Assembly: GCF_002294725.1 (NCBI RefSeq)
Contig: NZ_NSFT01000003.1
Span: 62,001-126,000, forward strand
Source of the DNA: Mesorhizobium sp. WSM4313
GTDB taxonomy: Bacteria; Pseudomonadota; Alphaproteobacteria; Rhizobiales; Rhizobiaceae
Reading direction: 5' to 3'
DNA length: 64,000 bases
Part shown: positions 36,210-44,797 of the stretch, piece after piece
Layout: every line of letters starts with the position of its first letter
How positions within the stretch are numbered: position 1 is the stretch's first letter
Notes under the pieces: model-generated
Told to the model about the DNA's origin: nothing
What the model saw: only the letters and a program-made list of their open reading frames with translations
The model's database searches: none
Translations under genes and position numbers: made by a program

Positions 36210-37838
36210 TCATGCCGCCTGGTTGCCCTTGAACACGGCCGGCGGCAGCGGCTCGCGGCCGAGGATGAGATCGGCGCCTTTTTCCCCGACCATGATCGTC
36301 GGCGCATTGGTGTTGGAGGAGGGAACGCGCGGCATCACCGACGCATCGCAGACGCGCAGACCTTCGATGCCGCGCAGCCTCAAATCCGGCGTCACCACGG
36401 CCATCGCATCATGCCCCATGCGGCAGGTGCCGACGGGGTGGTGGTCGGTCTTCGACGTGCGGCAGGCGTAGTCGAAAAGGTCCGCGTCGCTTTGCAGGGC
36501 AGGGCCGGGCAGCACCTCGCGCAGCACATAGGGCTGCAGCGCCTTCTGCCGCATGATCTCGCGAGCCAGCCGCAGGCCCTTGATCGACATGTCGCGGTCG
36601 TAAGGATCGGACCAGTAGTTCGGATCGATCAGCGGGTGGTCGGCCGGGTCGGCGCTCTTCAGTCGCACCGTGCCGCGCGAGCGCGGGCGCAGGAAGGCGG
36701 AGTTCAGCGTCACGCCCGGATTCTTCAGCTTCTCGACGCCGGCCTCGATGCCGGAGCCGAGGCCGAGATGGAACTGGATGTCGGGCGAGGCGGCGGTCGG
36801 GTCGGCGTACCAGAAGCCGCCGGTCTCGAACAGGCTCGAGGCGACGGGGCCCTTCTTGAGCAGCAGATATTGCAAGCCGGCCCACATCGTGCGGTGCAGC
36901 TTGGCGTAATTGTCATAGGTGTGGTCGCCGGTGCATTCGGCGATGACGAACAGGTCGAGATGGTCCTGCATGTTGGAGCCAACGCCGGGCAGGTCATGCA
37001 CCGGCGTGACGCCGACCGATTTCAGATGGTCGGCCGGGCCGATGCCCGATTGCATGAGGAGCTTGGGCGAGCCGATCGCGCCCGACGAGACAATCACCTC
37101 GCGTTCGGCGCGCAGGATCGTCTTTTCGCCACCCGGCTTGCCGACGATCTCCACGCCGACGGCGCGACCCTTCTCGACGACGACGCGGGTGACGAGCACA
37201 TCGGTCCTGAGCGTCAGGTTCTTGCGGCTGCGGATCGGCTTGAGATAGGCCACGGAGGCCGATGAACGCCGCGCATCCTTCTGCGTCAGCTGATAGTAGC
37301 CGACGCCTTCCTGGCTGGCGCCGTTGAAGTCGGGGTTGAACGGAATGCCCATTTCCTGCCCGGCGCGAAAATAGGCCTCGCAGATCGGCAGCGGCGAGAT
37401 CGGGTTGGAGACGCCGAGCGGTCCCTGGTCGCCATGGAAATCGTTGGCGAAGCGCTGGTTGTTCTCGGCGCGCTTGAAATAGGGCAGCACATCGCGATAG
37501 CCCCAGCCGGCCAGTCCCTCTTCCTTCTCCCAGGCGTCATAGTCGCGGGCATTGCCGCGCGTGTAGATCTGGGCGTTGATCGATGAGCCGCCGCCGACGA
37601 CCTTGGCCTGTGTGTACCAGAAGACGCGGTCCTTCATGTGCCTCTGCGGCACTGTCGACCAGCCCCAGGAGGCGATGCCCTTGGTCATTTTGGCAAAGCC
37701 CGCCGGCATGTGGATCAGCGGATGCCAGTCCTTGCCGCCGGCCTCCAAAAGCAGAACGGAATTGGACGAATCCTCGCTCAGCCGGTTGGCGAGAACGCAG
37801 CCGGCCGGACCGGCGCCGACGATGATGTAGTCAGCCAT
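36210..37838 (-). CDS. GMC family choline-dehydrogenase-like flavoprotein
   Basis: 542-residue FAD oxidoreductase. N-terminal I-I-V-G-A-G-P-A-G-C-V-L-A-N-R-L (residues 5-20) binds FAD. V-V-G-G-G-S-S-I-N-A-Q near 83 is the first GMC signature and the S-S-G-A-I-G-S-P-K-L-L segment near 252 the second. The catalytic C-terminal H-P-V-G-T-C-R-M-G (~465) and N-A-P-T-I-M-V-G-E (~518) are intact. It oxidises an alcohol (choline, polyol or aryl alcohol). It lies six bases downstream of an SDR gene and upstream of the Dabb gene. Confidence 0.92.
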   Translation of the reverse strand: MADYIIVGAGPAGCVLANRLSEDSSNSVLLLEAGGKDWHPLIHMPAGFAKMTKGIASWGWSTVPQRHMKDRVFWYTQAKVVGGGSSINAQIYTRGNARDYDAWEKEEGLAGWGYRDVLPYFKRAENNQRFANDFHGDQGPLGVSNPISPLPICEAYFRAGQEMGIPFNPDFNGASQEGVGYYQLTQKDARRSSASVAYLKPIRSRKNLTLRTDVLVTRVVVEKGRAVGVEIVGKPGGEKTILRAEREVIVSSGAIGSPKLLMQSGIGPADHLKSVGVTPVHDLPGVGSNMQDHLDLFVIAECTGDHTYDNYAKLHRTMWAGLQYLLLKKGPVASSLFETGGFWYADPTAASPDIQFHLGLGSGIEAGVEKLKNPGVTLNSAFLRPRSRGTVRLKSADPADHPLIDPNYWSDPYDRDMSIKGLRLAREIMRQKALQPYVLREVLPGPALQSDADLFDYACRTSKTDHHPVGTCRMGHDAMAVVTPDLRLRGIEGLRVCDASVMPRVPSSNTNAPTIMVGEKGADLILGREPLPPAVFKGNQAA

Positions 37839-37844
37839 GGTTCC

Positions 37845-38606
37845 TCACAAGCGTGGCACGGAGAGCGCGCCGTCGACATCGATGACCGATCCGGTCGAAA
37901 AGGCGAACTTTCCGGAGGCAAGCGCGGCCACGACAGTGCCGATATCGCCTGCCTCGCCCCAGCGTTTTGCCGGCACCAGCCCACCCTCGATCAGCGCGTC
38001 ATATTTGGCGGAAACGCCAGCCGTCATATCGGTTCGGATGATGCCCGGCCGGACCTCGAACACGCCGATATTTTCGGGTGCGAGCCGCAGCGCCAGGTTC
38101 TTCACCCACATGGACAAGCCGGCCTTGGAGATGCAGTAGTCGGCACGTTCCGGCGAAGCCATGGCGGCGCTCACCGAGGTGATGGTGATGATCGATCTGG
38201 CATGGTCGCCCGGTGTTGCGAGCATCGCTTTGCCGACGGCCTGGCTGAGGAATACCGTGCCGCGCAGGTTGATGTTCAAGGCGCGGTCGAAATTCTCCGG
38301 CTTCAGCTCCAACAGGTCGCCGCGCACCACAGCGCCGACGCCGGCATTGTTGACCAGGCAATCGATGCGGCCGAAGGCGTCCATGGCTGCTTCGATCAGT
38401 TTCGAATGGCGGGCGAGGTCGGCGATATCGCATTGAGCGTAGGCGAATTTCACGCCGCGTGCGCCGATATTCTCGGCAAGGCCCTTGGCGGGCTTCTCGG
38501 CAAGGTCGGCGACAAGGACGTCGAAGCCGGCGTCCGCCAGCGCCTCGGCGCAGGCGAGGCCAATGCCCCGAGCGCCGCCGGTGACAATGGCCGCGGGGCG
38601 GGTCAT
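37845..38606 (-). CDS. SDR family oxidoreductase (FabG-like)
   Basis: 253-residue short-chain dehydrogenase: T-G-G-A-R-G-I-G at ~9-16, N-N-A-G-V-G near 87, catalytic Ser in S-V-S-A-A-M and Tyr/Lys in Y-C-I-S-K-A-G near 157. It begins the group SDR-GMC-Dabb and is parted from the other GMC gene by a 208-base stretch that holds two repeat hairpins. Probably oxidises a sugar or polyol intermediate (inference). Confidence 0.9.
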   Translation of the reverse strand: MTRPAAIVTGGARGIGLACAEALADAGFDVLVADLAEKPAKGLAENIGARGVKFAYAQCDIADLARHSKLIEAAMDAFGRIDCLVNNAGVGAVVRGDLLELKPENFDRALNINLRGTVFLSQAVGKAMLATPGDHARSIITITSVSAAMASPERADYCISKAGLSMWVKNLALRLAPENIGVFEVRPGIIRTDMTAGVSAKYDALIEGGLVPAKRWGEAGDIGTVVAALASGKFAFSTGSVIDVDGALSVPRL

Positions 38607-38629
38607 TGGAGACTAGCCTTTTGAACGTT

Positions 38630-38808
38630 GGCGCTGCCCCTCATCGCCCTGCCGGGCACTTCTCCCCGTATAGTGACGGGGAGAAGGATGCTGTCGCCGG
38701 CGCTTTCGCCAATCGCCAGAGCTGCAGAGTGGGTGCCGGCGTTGCAGCCAGCCTTCTTCTCCCCGTTTACGGGGAGAAGGTGCCGGCAGGCGGATGAGGG
38801 GCGGCGCC
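38630..38808. repeat. Mosaic palindromic intergenic element (copy B, two hairpins)
   Basis: Two hairpins of the same kind as at 23997-24125: TTCTCCCCGT-atagtg-ACGGGGAGAA (38660-38685) and TTCTCCCCGT-tt-ACGGGGAGAA (38757-38778). The second is followed by the block GGTGCCGGCAGGCGGATGAG and its extension to 38808, identical to 24096-24125. The left end GGCGCTGCCCCTCATCGCCC is the inverted counterpart of that block. Confidence 0.85.
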
Positions 38809-38814
38809 GACCTA

Positions 38815-40317
38815 TCATGAAGAAAGCTCCGTCTTGCGGATGTAGTCCGCCACGCGCAGCGCTTGCGCCGCGATCGACAGCGCCGGGTTGACGGCGGCCG
38901 ATGTCGGCAGGAAGCCGCCGTCGACGACGAACAGGTTTTGATGGTCCCAGGCGCGGCAGAAGGGATCGAGCGGCGACGTTGCCGGGTCGTTGCCCATCTT
39001 CACCGTGCCGCACTGATGCGAAGGCGTGCGCTTGTCGAAGGGCCGCGACAGCACGATCGGATAGCCGCAGGCGCGAAGGTTCTCGCGCATGACCTTGGTC
39101 AGGCCATCCAGCGACTGCATGTTGGAGCGCCGCCATTGCATGATGATCTCCTTGCCGTCGACCATGATGCGGCTTTCGGGATCGGGCAGGTCCTCGCACA
39201 TCAGGTACCAATCGACGGCGTGGCCGGCCATGAAGTCGAGCACGAATTTCGGCATCCTCTTCACATTGGCCTTCAGCATGTTGCCGTCGATCTTGCCGAG
39301 CAGCTGCACATTGCCGAGCGGCTTGCCGCCCTTGCCGTCGGACAGATAGTAATCGTTGAGCATCAGCGTCTTCTGGTAGACGCTATCGTTGCGGCGGCGC
39401 GGGTCGATCGCCAGCATCGCGCTCGAATTGTGGTTCATGAAATTGCGCCCGACCTGGTCGGAGCTGTTGGCGAGGCCGTTGCCGGCAGCGGAGGGCGAGC
39501 GCAGCAGGATGGCGGCCGAATTGATCGCGCCGGCGGACAGGACGACGAGCTTCGGCGACAGCGTCTTGTGGGCGCCGTTCTGGGTGTAGTGGATGGCGGC
39601 GATCGACTTGCCGTCCGGCGCGGTTTCGAGCCAGTCGACATGCGCGCCGGTCTCGAGCCGGATGTTCTTGTCGGTGAGCGCCGCCGTCAGCGGTCCGGTC
39701 TGGGCGTCGATCTTGCCTTGGCCGGTGTTGGGGAAGGCGTCCCAGCCCGTCCTGCCGTCCTTCAGCCAGGTCTCGATGTCGACGCCCAGCGGCAGCGAAG
39801 CGGGGTGCAGTCCAAGGCTCTTCAGCTCGGCGCGGGCGCGCGCGATCGGTGGCTCGTCCGGCACCGGCTTGAAGGCATAGGGGATCGAATGGAACGGCTC
39901 GGTCGGGTCTTCGCCCAGCGTGCCGCGAACCCGAAACAACTGCTCGGCCTTCGAATACCATGGCTCGAATTCGTCATAGGAAAACGGCCAGGCCGGCGAG
40001 ACGCCGCCGAAATGCTCGAGCTCGGAAAAATCCTCCTTGCGATAACGGATCAGGACCGCGCCGAAGAACTTCGAATTGCCGCCGACATAGTAGTAGTTGC
40101 CCGGGTTGAAGGCAGCGCCGCCAGCCTCGCGCCACATCTCCTTCGGCCGGTAGTGCTCGTCGATGAAGATGGAACGCGTCGAGCGCGCATGCGGCGTCGC
40201 GGGCAGCGGCTCGCCGCGCTCCAGGATCAGGATCGAGGCGCCGCTGCCGGCCAAGCCGGAGGCGATCGTGGCGCCGCCGATGCCGGAGCCGATGATGACG
40301 ATATCCGGGTTTGCCAT
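38815..40317 (-). CDS. GMC family oxidoreductase
   Basis: 500-residue FAD protein with V-I-I-G-S-G-I-G-G-A-T-I-A at ~6-18 and Y-Y-Y-V-G-G-N-S-K-F-F-G-A near 82. A C-terminal H-Q-C-G-T-V-K-M-G (~437) and the closing N-P-A-L-S-I-A-A-Q-A-L-R-V-A-D (~478) complete it. It is of the type found in membrane-linked sugar dehydrogenases. No small or cytochrome subunit is adjacent and there is no export signal, so the electron acceptor is unclear. It follows the sugar ABC ATPase by only six bases, suggesting that it oxidises the imported sugar or polyol. Confidence 0.9.
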   Translation of the reverse strand: MANPDIVIIGSGIGGATIASGLAGSGASILILERGEPLPATPHARSTRSIFIDEHYRPKEMWREAGGAAFNPGNYYYVGGNSKFFGAVLIRYRKEDFSELEHFGGVSPAWPFSYDEFEPWYSKAEQLFRVRGTLGEDPTEPFHSIPYAFKPVPDEPPIARARAELKSLGLHPASLPLGVDIETWLKDGRTGWDAFPNTGQGKIDAQTGPLTAALTDKNIRLETGAHVDWLETAPDGKSIAAIHYTQNGAHKTLSPKLVVLSAGAINSAAILLRSPSAAGNGLANSSDQVGRNFMNHNSSAMLAIDPRRRNDSVYQKTLMLNDYYLSDGKGGKPLGNVQLLGKIDGNMLKANVKRMPKFVLDFMAGHAVDWYLMCEDLPDPESRIMVDGKEIIMQWRRSNMQSLDGLTKVMRENLRACGYPIVLSRPFDKRTPSHQCGTVKMGNDPATSPLDPFCRAWDHQNLFVVDGGFLPTSAAVNPALSIAAQALRVADYIRKTELSS

Positions 40318-40323
40318 AGCTTT

Positions 40324-41439
40324 TTAAAGAATGCGCTTCTCGGTCGCCGGGTCGAAGAACACCGCCTTGCTGAGGTTGAAGGCCAAGGGCGTGCTGGTGC
40401 CGGGCTGGATATTCGCATCAGCTCTCAGCCGCGCCACCACGCCCTTGCCGCCCAGATTGGTGACAGCGAACGTATCCGATCCCGCCGGCTCCACCACTTC
40501 GATATGGCAGTCTGCGGTGGCGATGTTCGAACCGTTGCGTTCCGCACCTTCCGGGTCGGTCAGCGCTTCGGGGCGCACGCCGAAGATCACCGGCTTATCC
40601 TTGAAGGCCGCAAGGCCGGTGGGCGCGCCGGGCATCGGCAGCACGATCGGCTGGCGCGCTTCGCGGTCCAGAACCACCGACAGCCCGCTGCCGTTAGCAT
40701 CGATCTTGGCCGGGATCAGGTTCATCGCCGGCGAGCCCATGAAGTCGGCGACAAAGATGTTGGTCGGGTTGTTGTAGATTTCGGCCGGCGTGCCGAATTG
40801 CTGCACCTCGCCGTCGCGCATGACGGCGATCTTGGTCGCCAGCGTCATCGCCTCGATCTGGTCATGCGTGACATAGACGATGGTCGTGCCGGTCGTGGCA
40901 TGCAGGCGTTTGATCTCGATGCGCATGTCGACGCGCAGCTTGGCGTCGAGATTGGAGAGTGGTTCGTCGAACAGGAAGAGTTTCGGGTCGCGCACCAGCG
41001 CCCGGCCCATGGCGACGCGCTGCCGCTGGCCGCCGGAAAGCTGACTGGGCTTGCGGTTGAGGAGATGGCCGATCTGCAGGATCTTCGCCACCTTGTCGAT
41101 CGCCGCCTGGCGTTCCGCCGCCGGCACGCCGCGCATCTCCATGCCGAAGGCGATGTTGCCGGCAACCGTCATATTCGGGTAGAGCGCATAGCTCTGGAAC
41201 ACCATGGCGATGTCGCGCTTCGAAGGATGCAGGTCGTTGATCGCGCGGCCGTCGACGCGGATCTCGCCCTCGGTGATCTGCTCCAGGCCGGCGATCGTGT
41301 TGAGCAGCGTAGACTTGCCGCAGCCGGAAGGGCCGACGAGCACCAGGAAGCCGCCCTTTTCGAGCTCGACATCGATGCCCTTCAGGATCTCGACATTCCC
41401 GAAGCGCTTCTTCAGCCCATCAATTTCCAGAAAAGCCAT
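40324..41439 (-). CDS. Carbohydrate ABC transporter ATPase (MalK/UgpC type)
   Basis: 371-residue ATPase: Walker A G-P-S-G-C-G-K-S-T (~37), Q-loop F-Q-S-Y-A-L-Y-P, signature L-S-G-G-Q-R-Q-R (~134), Walker B L-F-L-F-D-E-P (~154) and H-loop T-H-D. A C-terminal TOBE/regulatory region follows from ~235 (M-G-S-P-A-M-N-L-I). It powers the importer made by the three genes upstream. Confidence 0.94.
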   Translation of the reverse strand: MAFLEIDGLKKRFGNVEILKGIDVELEKGGFLVLVGPSGCGKSTLLNTIAGLEQITEGEIRVDGRAINDLHPSKRDIAMVFQSYALYPNMTVAGNIAFGMEMRGVPAAERQAAIDKVAKILQIGHLLNRKPSQLSGGQRQRVAMGRALVRDPKLFLFDEPLSNLDAKLRVDMRIEIKRLHATTGTTIVYVTHDQIEAMTLATKIAVMRDGEVQQFGTPAEIYNNPTNIFVADFMGSPAMNLIPAKIDANGSGLSVVLDREARQPIVLPMPGAPTGLAAFKDKPVIFGVRPEALTDPEGAERNGSNIATADCHIEVVEPAGSDTFAVTNLGGKGVVARLRADANIQPGTSTPLAFNLSKAVFFDPATEKRIL

Positions 41440-41460
41440 GGTCGTTCCTTCCGAATGTGG

Positions 41461-42405
41461 TCAGCCCTTGACCGCGCCCGCCATCAGCCCGCGCACGAAA
41501 TAGCGGCCGGCGACGACATAGACGATCAGGGTGGGGAGCGCGGCAATCATCGCCGCCGCCATGTTGACGTTGTATTCGACGACGCCGGTCGAGGTGTTGA
41601 CGACGTTGTTCAGCGCCACCGTCATCGGCATCACGTCGCCGGAGCCGGCATAGGCAGAGGCGAACAGGAAGTCGTTCCAGATGTTGGTGAACTGGTAGAT
41701 CACCGTCACAACGATGATCGGCAGCGAATTGGGCAGCATGATGCGCCGAAATATCTGGAAGAAGGACGCGCCGTCGACCTGTGCCGCCTTCACCAACTCG
41801 GTCGGGAAGGCCTCGTAATAGTTGCGGAAGAACAGCGTTGTGAAGCCGAGGCCGTAGACCACATGGACGAAGACCAGGTTCACGGTCGAATTGCCGAGAC
41901 CGAAGTTGAACCCGGTCGCGTTCTGCAGGGTGACGCCGAAGCGGCCGAGGCTGCCGAGGATCGTGGCCATCGGCAACAGCACCGACTGGAACGGGATGAA
42001 GCAGGCGAACAGCATCATGGCAAAAACCAGCGTATGGCCGCGGAAGCGCCATTTGGTCAGCACATAGCCGTTGAGCGCGCCGAGCAGCGTCGAGATCAGC
42101 ACCGCCGGCACGACCATTTTGATGGAGTTCCAGAAATAGCCCTTCATGCCGACGCAGGTCAGGCCCGAGCAGACTTCGCTCCACGCCTTTATCCATGGCG
42201 CGAAAGTCGGCTCATGCGGCAGCGACAGCATGTTGCCGTTCTGGATCTCGTCCATGGTCTTGAACGAGGTGACCAGCATGACGAAAAGCGGCATCAGATA
42301 GAAGATCGCGAACAGCCCAAGCAGGCCGTAGATGACGATGCGGTTGATTGTCCTCGCACGGGCGCCGCTTGCGGCTTGGCTGGCGGGTGAAGCGACGGCG
42401 CTCAT
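41461..42405 (-). CDS. Carbohydrate ABC transporter permease (MalG-like)
   Basis: 314-residue permease with six helices and a longer periplasmic loop after the first helix, as in the GtsC/MalG group. The EAA loop is A-A-Q-V-D-G-A-S-F-F-Q-I-F-R-R-I-M-L-P near 205. The start overlaps the stop of the MalF-like gene by 4 bases. Confidence 0.93.
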   Translation of the reverse strand: MSAVASPASQAASGARARTINRIVIYGLLGLFAIFYLMPLFVMLVTSFKTMDEIQNGNMLSLPHEPTFAPWIKAWSEVCSGLTCVGMKGYFWNSIKMVVPAVLISTLLGALNGYVLTKWRFRGHTLVFAMMLFACFIPFQSVLLPMATILGSLGRFGVTLQNATGFNFGLGNSTVNLVFVHVVYGLGFTTLFFRNYYEAFPTELVKAAQVDGASFFQIFRRIMLPNSLPIIVVTVIYQFTNIWNDFLFASAYAGSGDVMPMTVALNNVVNTSTGVVEYNVNMAAAMIAALPTLIVYVVAGRYFVRGLMAGAVKG

Positions 42406-43361
42406 CGCGACTTCTCCCTGAGCTCGGAATAGAGATACGGAACGATGATGGCGGTGATGGTCATCAGCATGATCACCGCGCTGGCCGAGCCGACCGCCAT
42501 CTCGTTGCGCTTGAAGGTGAACTCATACATGAAGTTGGACGGCAGCCAGGCTGAGCCGCCGGGGCCGCCGCTGGTCAGCGCCACGACAAGGTCATAGGAC
42601 TTGATGGCCAGATGCGCGAGCACGATGAAGGCCGACAGGAAGACGGGCCTGAGCAGCGGAATGACGATGCGGCGGTAGAGCTGGAAGGTGGACGCGCCGT
42701 CGATCTGCGCGGCCTTCATGATCTCGCCGTCGATGCCGCGAAGGCCGGCCAGGAACATCGCCATGACGAAGCCGGACGCTTGCCAGACGCCAGCGATGAC
42801 CACCGTGTAGATGACGAAATCCTTGTTCTTGATCCAGTCGAAATGGAAGCTCGTCCAGCCCCATTGGTGCAGCGTCTGTTCCAGCCCGAGGCCGGGATCG
42901 AGGAACCACTTCCAGGCGACGCCGGTGACGATGAAGGAGAGCGCCATCGGGTAGAGGTAGATCGGCCTGAGCATGCCTTCGCCGCGGATCTTCTGGTCGA
43001 GCAGGATGGCCAGGAACAGGCCAAGCGCCAGGCAGATCAGGATGTAGAGGAAGCCGAATATGCCCATATTGGTGATCGAGGTGTACCAGCTCGACGGCGG
43101 GTCGCTCTCGAAGGTCCAGCGCCACAGCCGCTGATAGGCGCGGGCTCCGGTGACGGCATAGGACGGGAATGTCTTGGAATTGGTGAAGGACAGATAGATC
43201 GTCCACAGGATGAAGCCATAGACGAAGACGATCGTCGCCGCGAAACTCGGCGCCAAAACGATCTTCGGCAGCAGATCCTGCAGCCGCGACCGAACCGACG
43301 CGCCAGGACGGGCGTCATGCTCCGGTGTCAGCTTGATCCGGGTTTCGGCAACTGTGCTCAT
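42402..43361 (-). CDS. Carbohydrate ABC transporter permease (MalF-like)
   Basis: 319-residue permease with six or seven helices and the EAA loop A-A-Q-I-D-G-A-S-T-F-Q-L-Y-R-R-I-V-I-P near 215. The N-terminal ~35 residues are hydrophilic. ATG 43361 has GGACGAG upstream. It is separated from the binding-protein gene by 124 bases containing a strong hairpin, an arrangement known to keep binding-protein expression above that of the permeases. Confidence 0.92.
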   Translation of the reverse strand: MSTVAETRIKLTPEHDARPGASVRSRLQDLLPKIVLAPSFAATIVFVYGFILWTIYLSFTNSKTFPSYAVTGARAYQRLWRWTFESDPPSSWYTSITNMGIFGFLYILICLALGLFLAILLDQKIRGEGMLRPIYLYPMALSFIVTGVAWKWFLDPGLGLEQTLHQWGWTSFHFDWIKNKDFVIYTVVIAGVWQASGFVMAMFLAGLRGIDGEIMKAAQIDGASTFQLYRRIVIPLLRPVFLSAFIVLAHLAIKSYDLVVALTSGGPGGSAWLPSNFMYEFTFKRNEMAVGSASAVIMLMTITAIIVPYLYSELREKSR

Positions 43362-43441
43362 AGGCTCGTCCAGTACCGGTTGGTCGGAAACCGCCCGGCG
43401 CGAAACGCGCCAGGGTCTTTCCCGCGCCTTTGTCGACGGGA

Positions 43442-43469
43442 GACCTCCCCCACCGAAGCGGGGGAGATC
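43442..43469 (-). other. mRNA hairpin between binding-protein and permease genes
   Basis: CTCCCCC (43445-43451) pairs with GGGGGAG (43460-43466) around an 8-base loop, and the pairing extends imperfectly to 10 bases. There is no T-run, so this is more likely an RNA-stabilising or attenuating stem after the binding-protein gene than a full terminator. Confidence 0.6.
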
Positions 43470-43485
43470 CGAGTTCAAGCAACGG

Positions 43486-44739
43486 CTACTTGGCGTCGTC
43501 GATAGCCTTGACCAGCTCGGTCACGGCCTCGTCGGAGGTCTTGATCTGACCATGGACGAACTTCGACACGACATCCTTGTAGGCGTTCGCGACGGCCGGT
43601 GGGGCGCCGTAGCCCTGGGCCAGCGAGCCGAACAACGTGCCGCCCTCATTGGCCTTCTTCAGGTCGGCGATGCCCTTCTTGCCGCAAGCGTCGAAGTCGG
43701 TATCAGGCACGTCGGTGCGGGCCGGGACCGAACCCTTCACGACGTTGAAAGCCGACTGGAAGCTCTTCGACAAAGTGGCGGTGGCCAGAGCGACCTGAGC
43801 GGCCTTGCGGTCCTCCGGCACGTTGAACATGCCGAACATGTCGGAGTTGTAGATCACCGAGCCGTCGGTGCCCGGGAAGCGGTAGCAAAGGAAGTCGGTG
43901 CCCGGGGTCTTGTTGGCTGCGTGGAACTCGCCCTTGGCCCAGTCGCCCATGACCTGAACCAGCGCATCGCCTTTGATCACCATGGCGGTGGCGAGGTTCC
44001 AGTCGCGGCCCGAGAAGTTCGGGTCGACATATTTGACGAGCTTGGCGAGGTTGTCGAACGACTTCTTCATCGTGTCGGACTTGAGCGACTCCTCATCGAG
44101 GTCGTTCATCGCCTTCTTGTAGAATTCCGGTCCGCCGGTCGACAGCACGACGGAATCGAACATGGTCGCTTCCTGCCAGTTCTGCCCGCCGAGCGCCAGC
44201 GGGATGACGCCCGCGGCCTTGGCCTTGTCGAGCAACGCCACGAAATCGTCGAAGGTCTTCGGCTCGGTGCCGCCGATCTTCTCCATCACCGCCTTGTTGA
44301 TCCACAGCCAGTTGACGGAGTGGACGTTGACCGGGGCCGCGACCCACTTGCCGTCATAGACGGAGAATTTCTGCAGGGCGGCCGGAACCGACTTGTCCCA
44401 GCCTTCCTTCTTGGCGGTCTCGGTGAGGTCGCCCATGACGCCGGCGGCGGCATAGTCGAGCACGGTGTAGCCGAGCATCTGCGAGGCGGTCGGATAGTTG
44501 CCGGCCGCGACCATCGCCTTCAGCGCGGTCATGGCGGCATCGCCGCCGCCGCCGGCCACCGGCACGTCCTTCCAGGCATAGCCTTCCTTGGCCAGATCCT
44601 GCTTCAGCACGTTCAGAGCAGCCGCTTCGCCGCCCGACGTCCACCAATGCAGCATCTGCACTTCCTTGACGTCCGCGGCGTGCGCCGAGAACGCAAAGCT
44701 CGTCGCAAGAGCCGTTCCGATAAGCAGTTTGCGCAACAT
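43486..44739 (-). CDS. Sugar ABC transporter substrate-binding protein
   Basis: 417-residue periplasmic sugar-binding protein (SBP family 1, GtsA-like glucose/mannose type). Signal peptide [21 protein letters not shown] with cleavage after A-H-A. The mature protein begins [17 protein letters not shown], the usual opening of this group. Two cysteines (L-C-Y-R and D-A-C-G-K-K) could form a disulfide, as in glucose-binding relatives. It starts the transporter block of the LacI locus, 58 bases after the ALDH gene. Confidence 0.94.
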   Translation of the reverse strand: MLRKLLIGTALATSFAFSAHAADVKEVQMLHWWTSGGEAAALNVLKQDLAKEGYAWKDVPVAGGGGDAAMTALKAMVAAGNYPTASQMLGYTVLDYAAAGVMGDLTETAKKEGWDKSVPAALQKFSVYDGKWVAAPVNVHSVNWLWINKAVMEKIGGTEPKTFDDFVALLDKAKAAGVIPLALGGQNWQEATMFDSVVLSTGGPEFYKKAMNDLDEESLKSDTMKKSFDNLAKLVKYVDPNFSGRDWNLATAMVIKGDALVQVMGDWAKGEFHAANKTPGTDFLCYRFPGTDGSVIYNSDMFGMFNVPEDRKAAQVALATATLSKSFQSAFNVVKGSVPARTDVPDTDFDACGKKGIADLKKANEGGTLFGSLAQGYGAPPAVANAYKDVVSKFVHGQIKTSDEAVTELVKAIDDAK

Positions 44740-44797
44740 GTACTACCTCCCTTGTTGCATTCACAGAACCGGCGGGTGTCCGCCGGGGTCTCCCAAC

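Noticed and set aside
38863..42390. Very long open frame (1175 codons) on the plus strand
   Set aside because: It lies opposite the GMC, MalK-, MalG-type genes, which have clear motifs on the minus strand. The product is a low-complexity Arg/Ala/Asp-rich string. High GC makes long antisense frames common.
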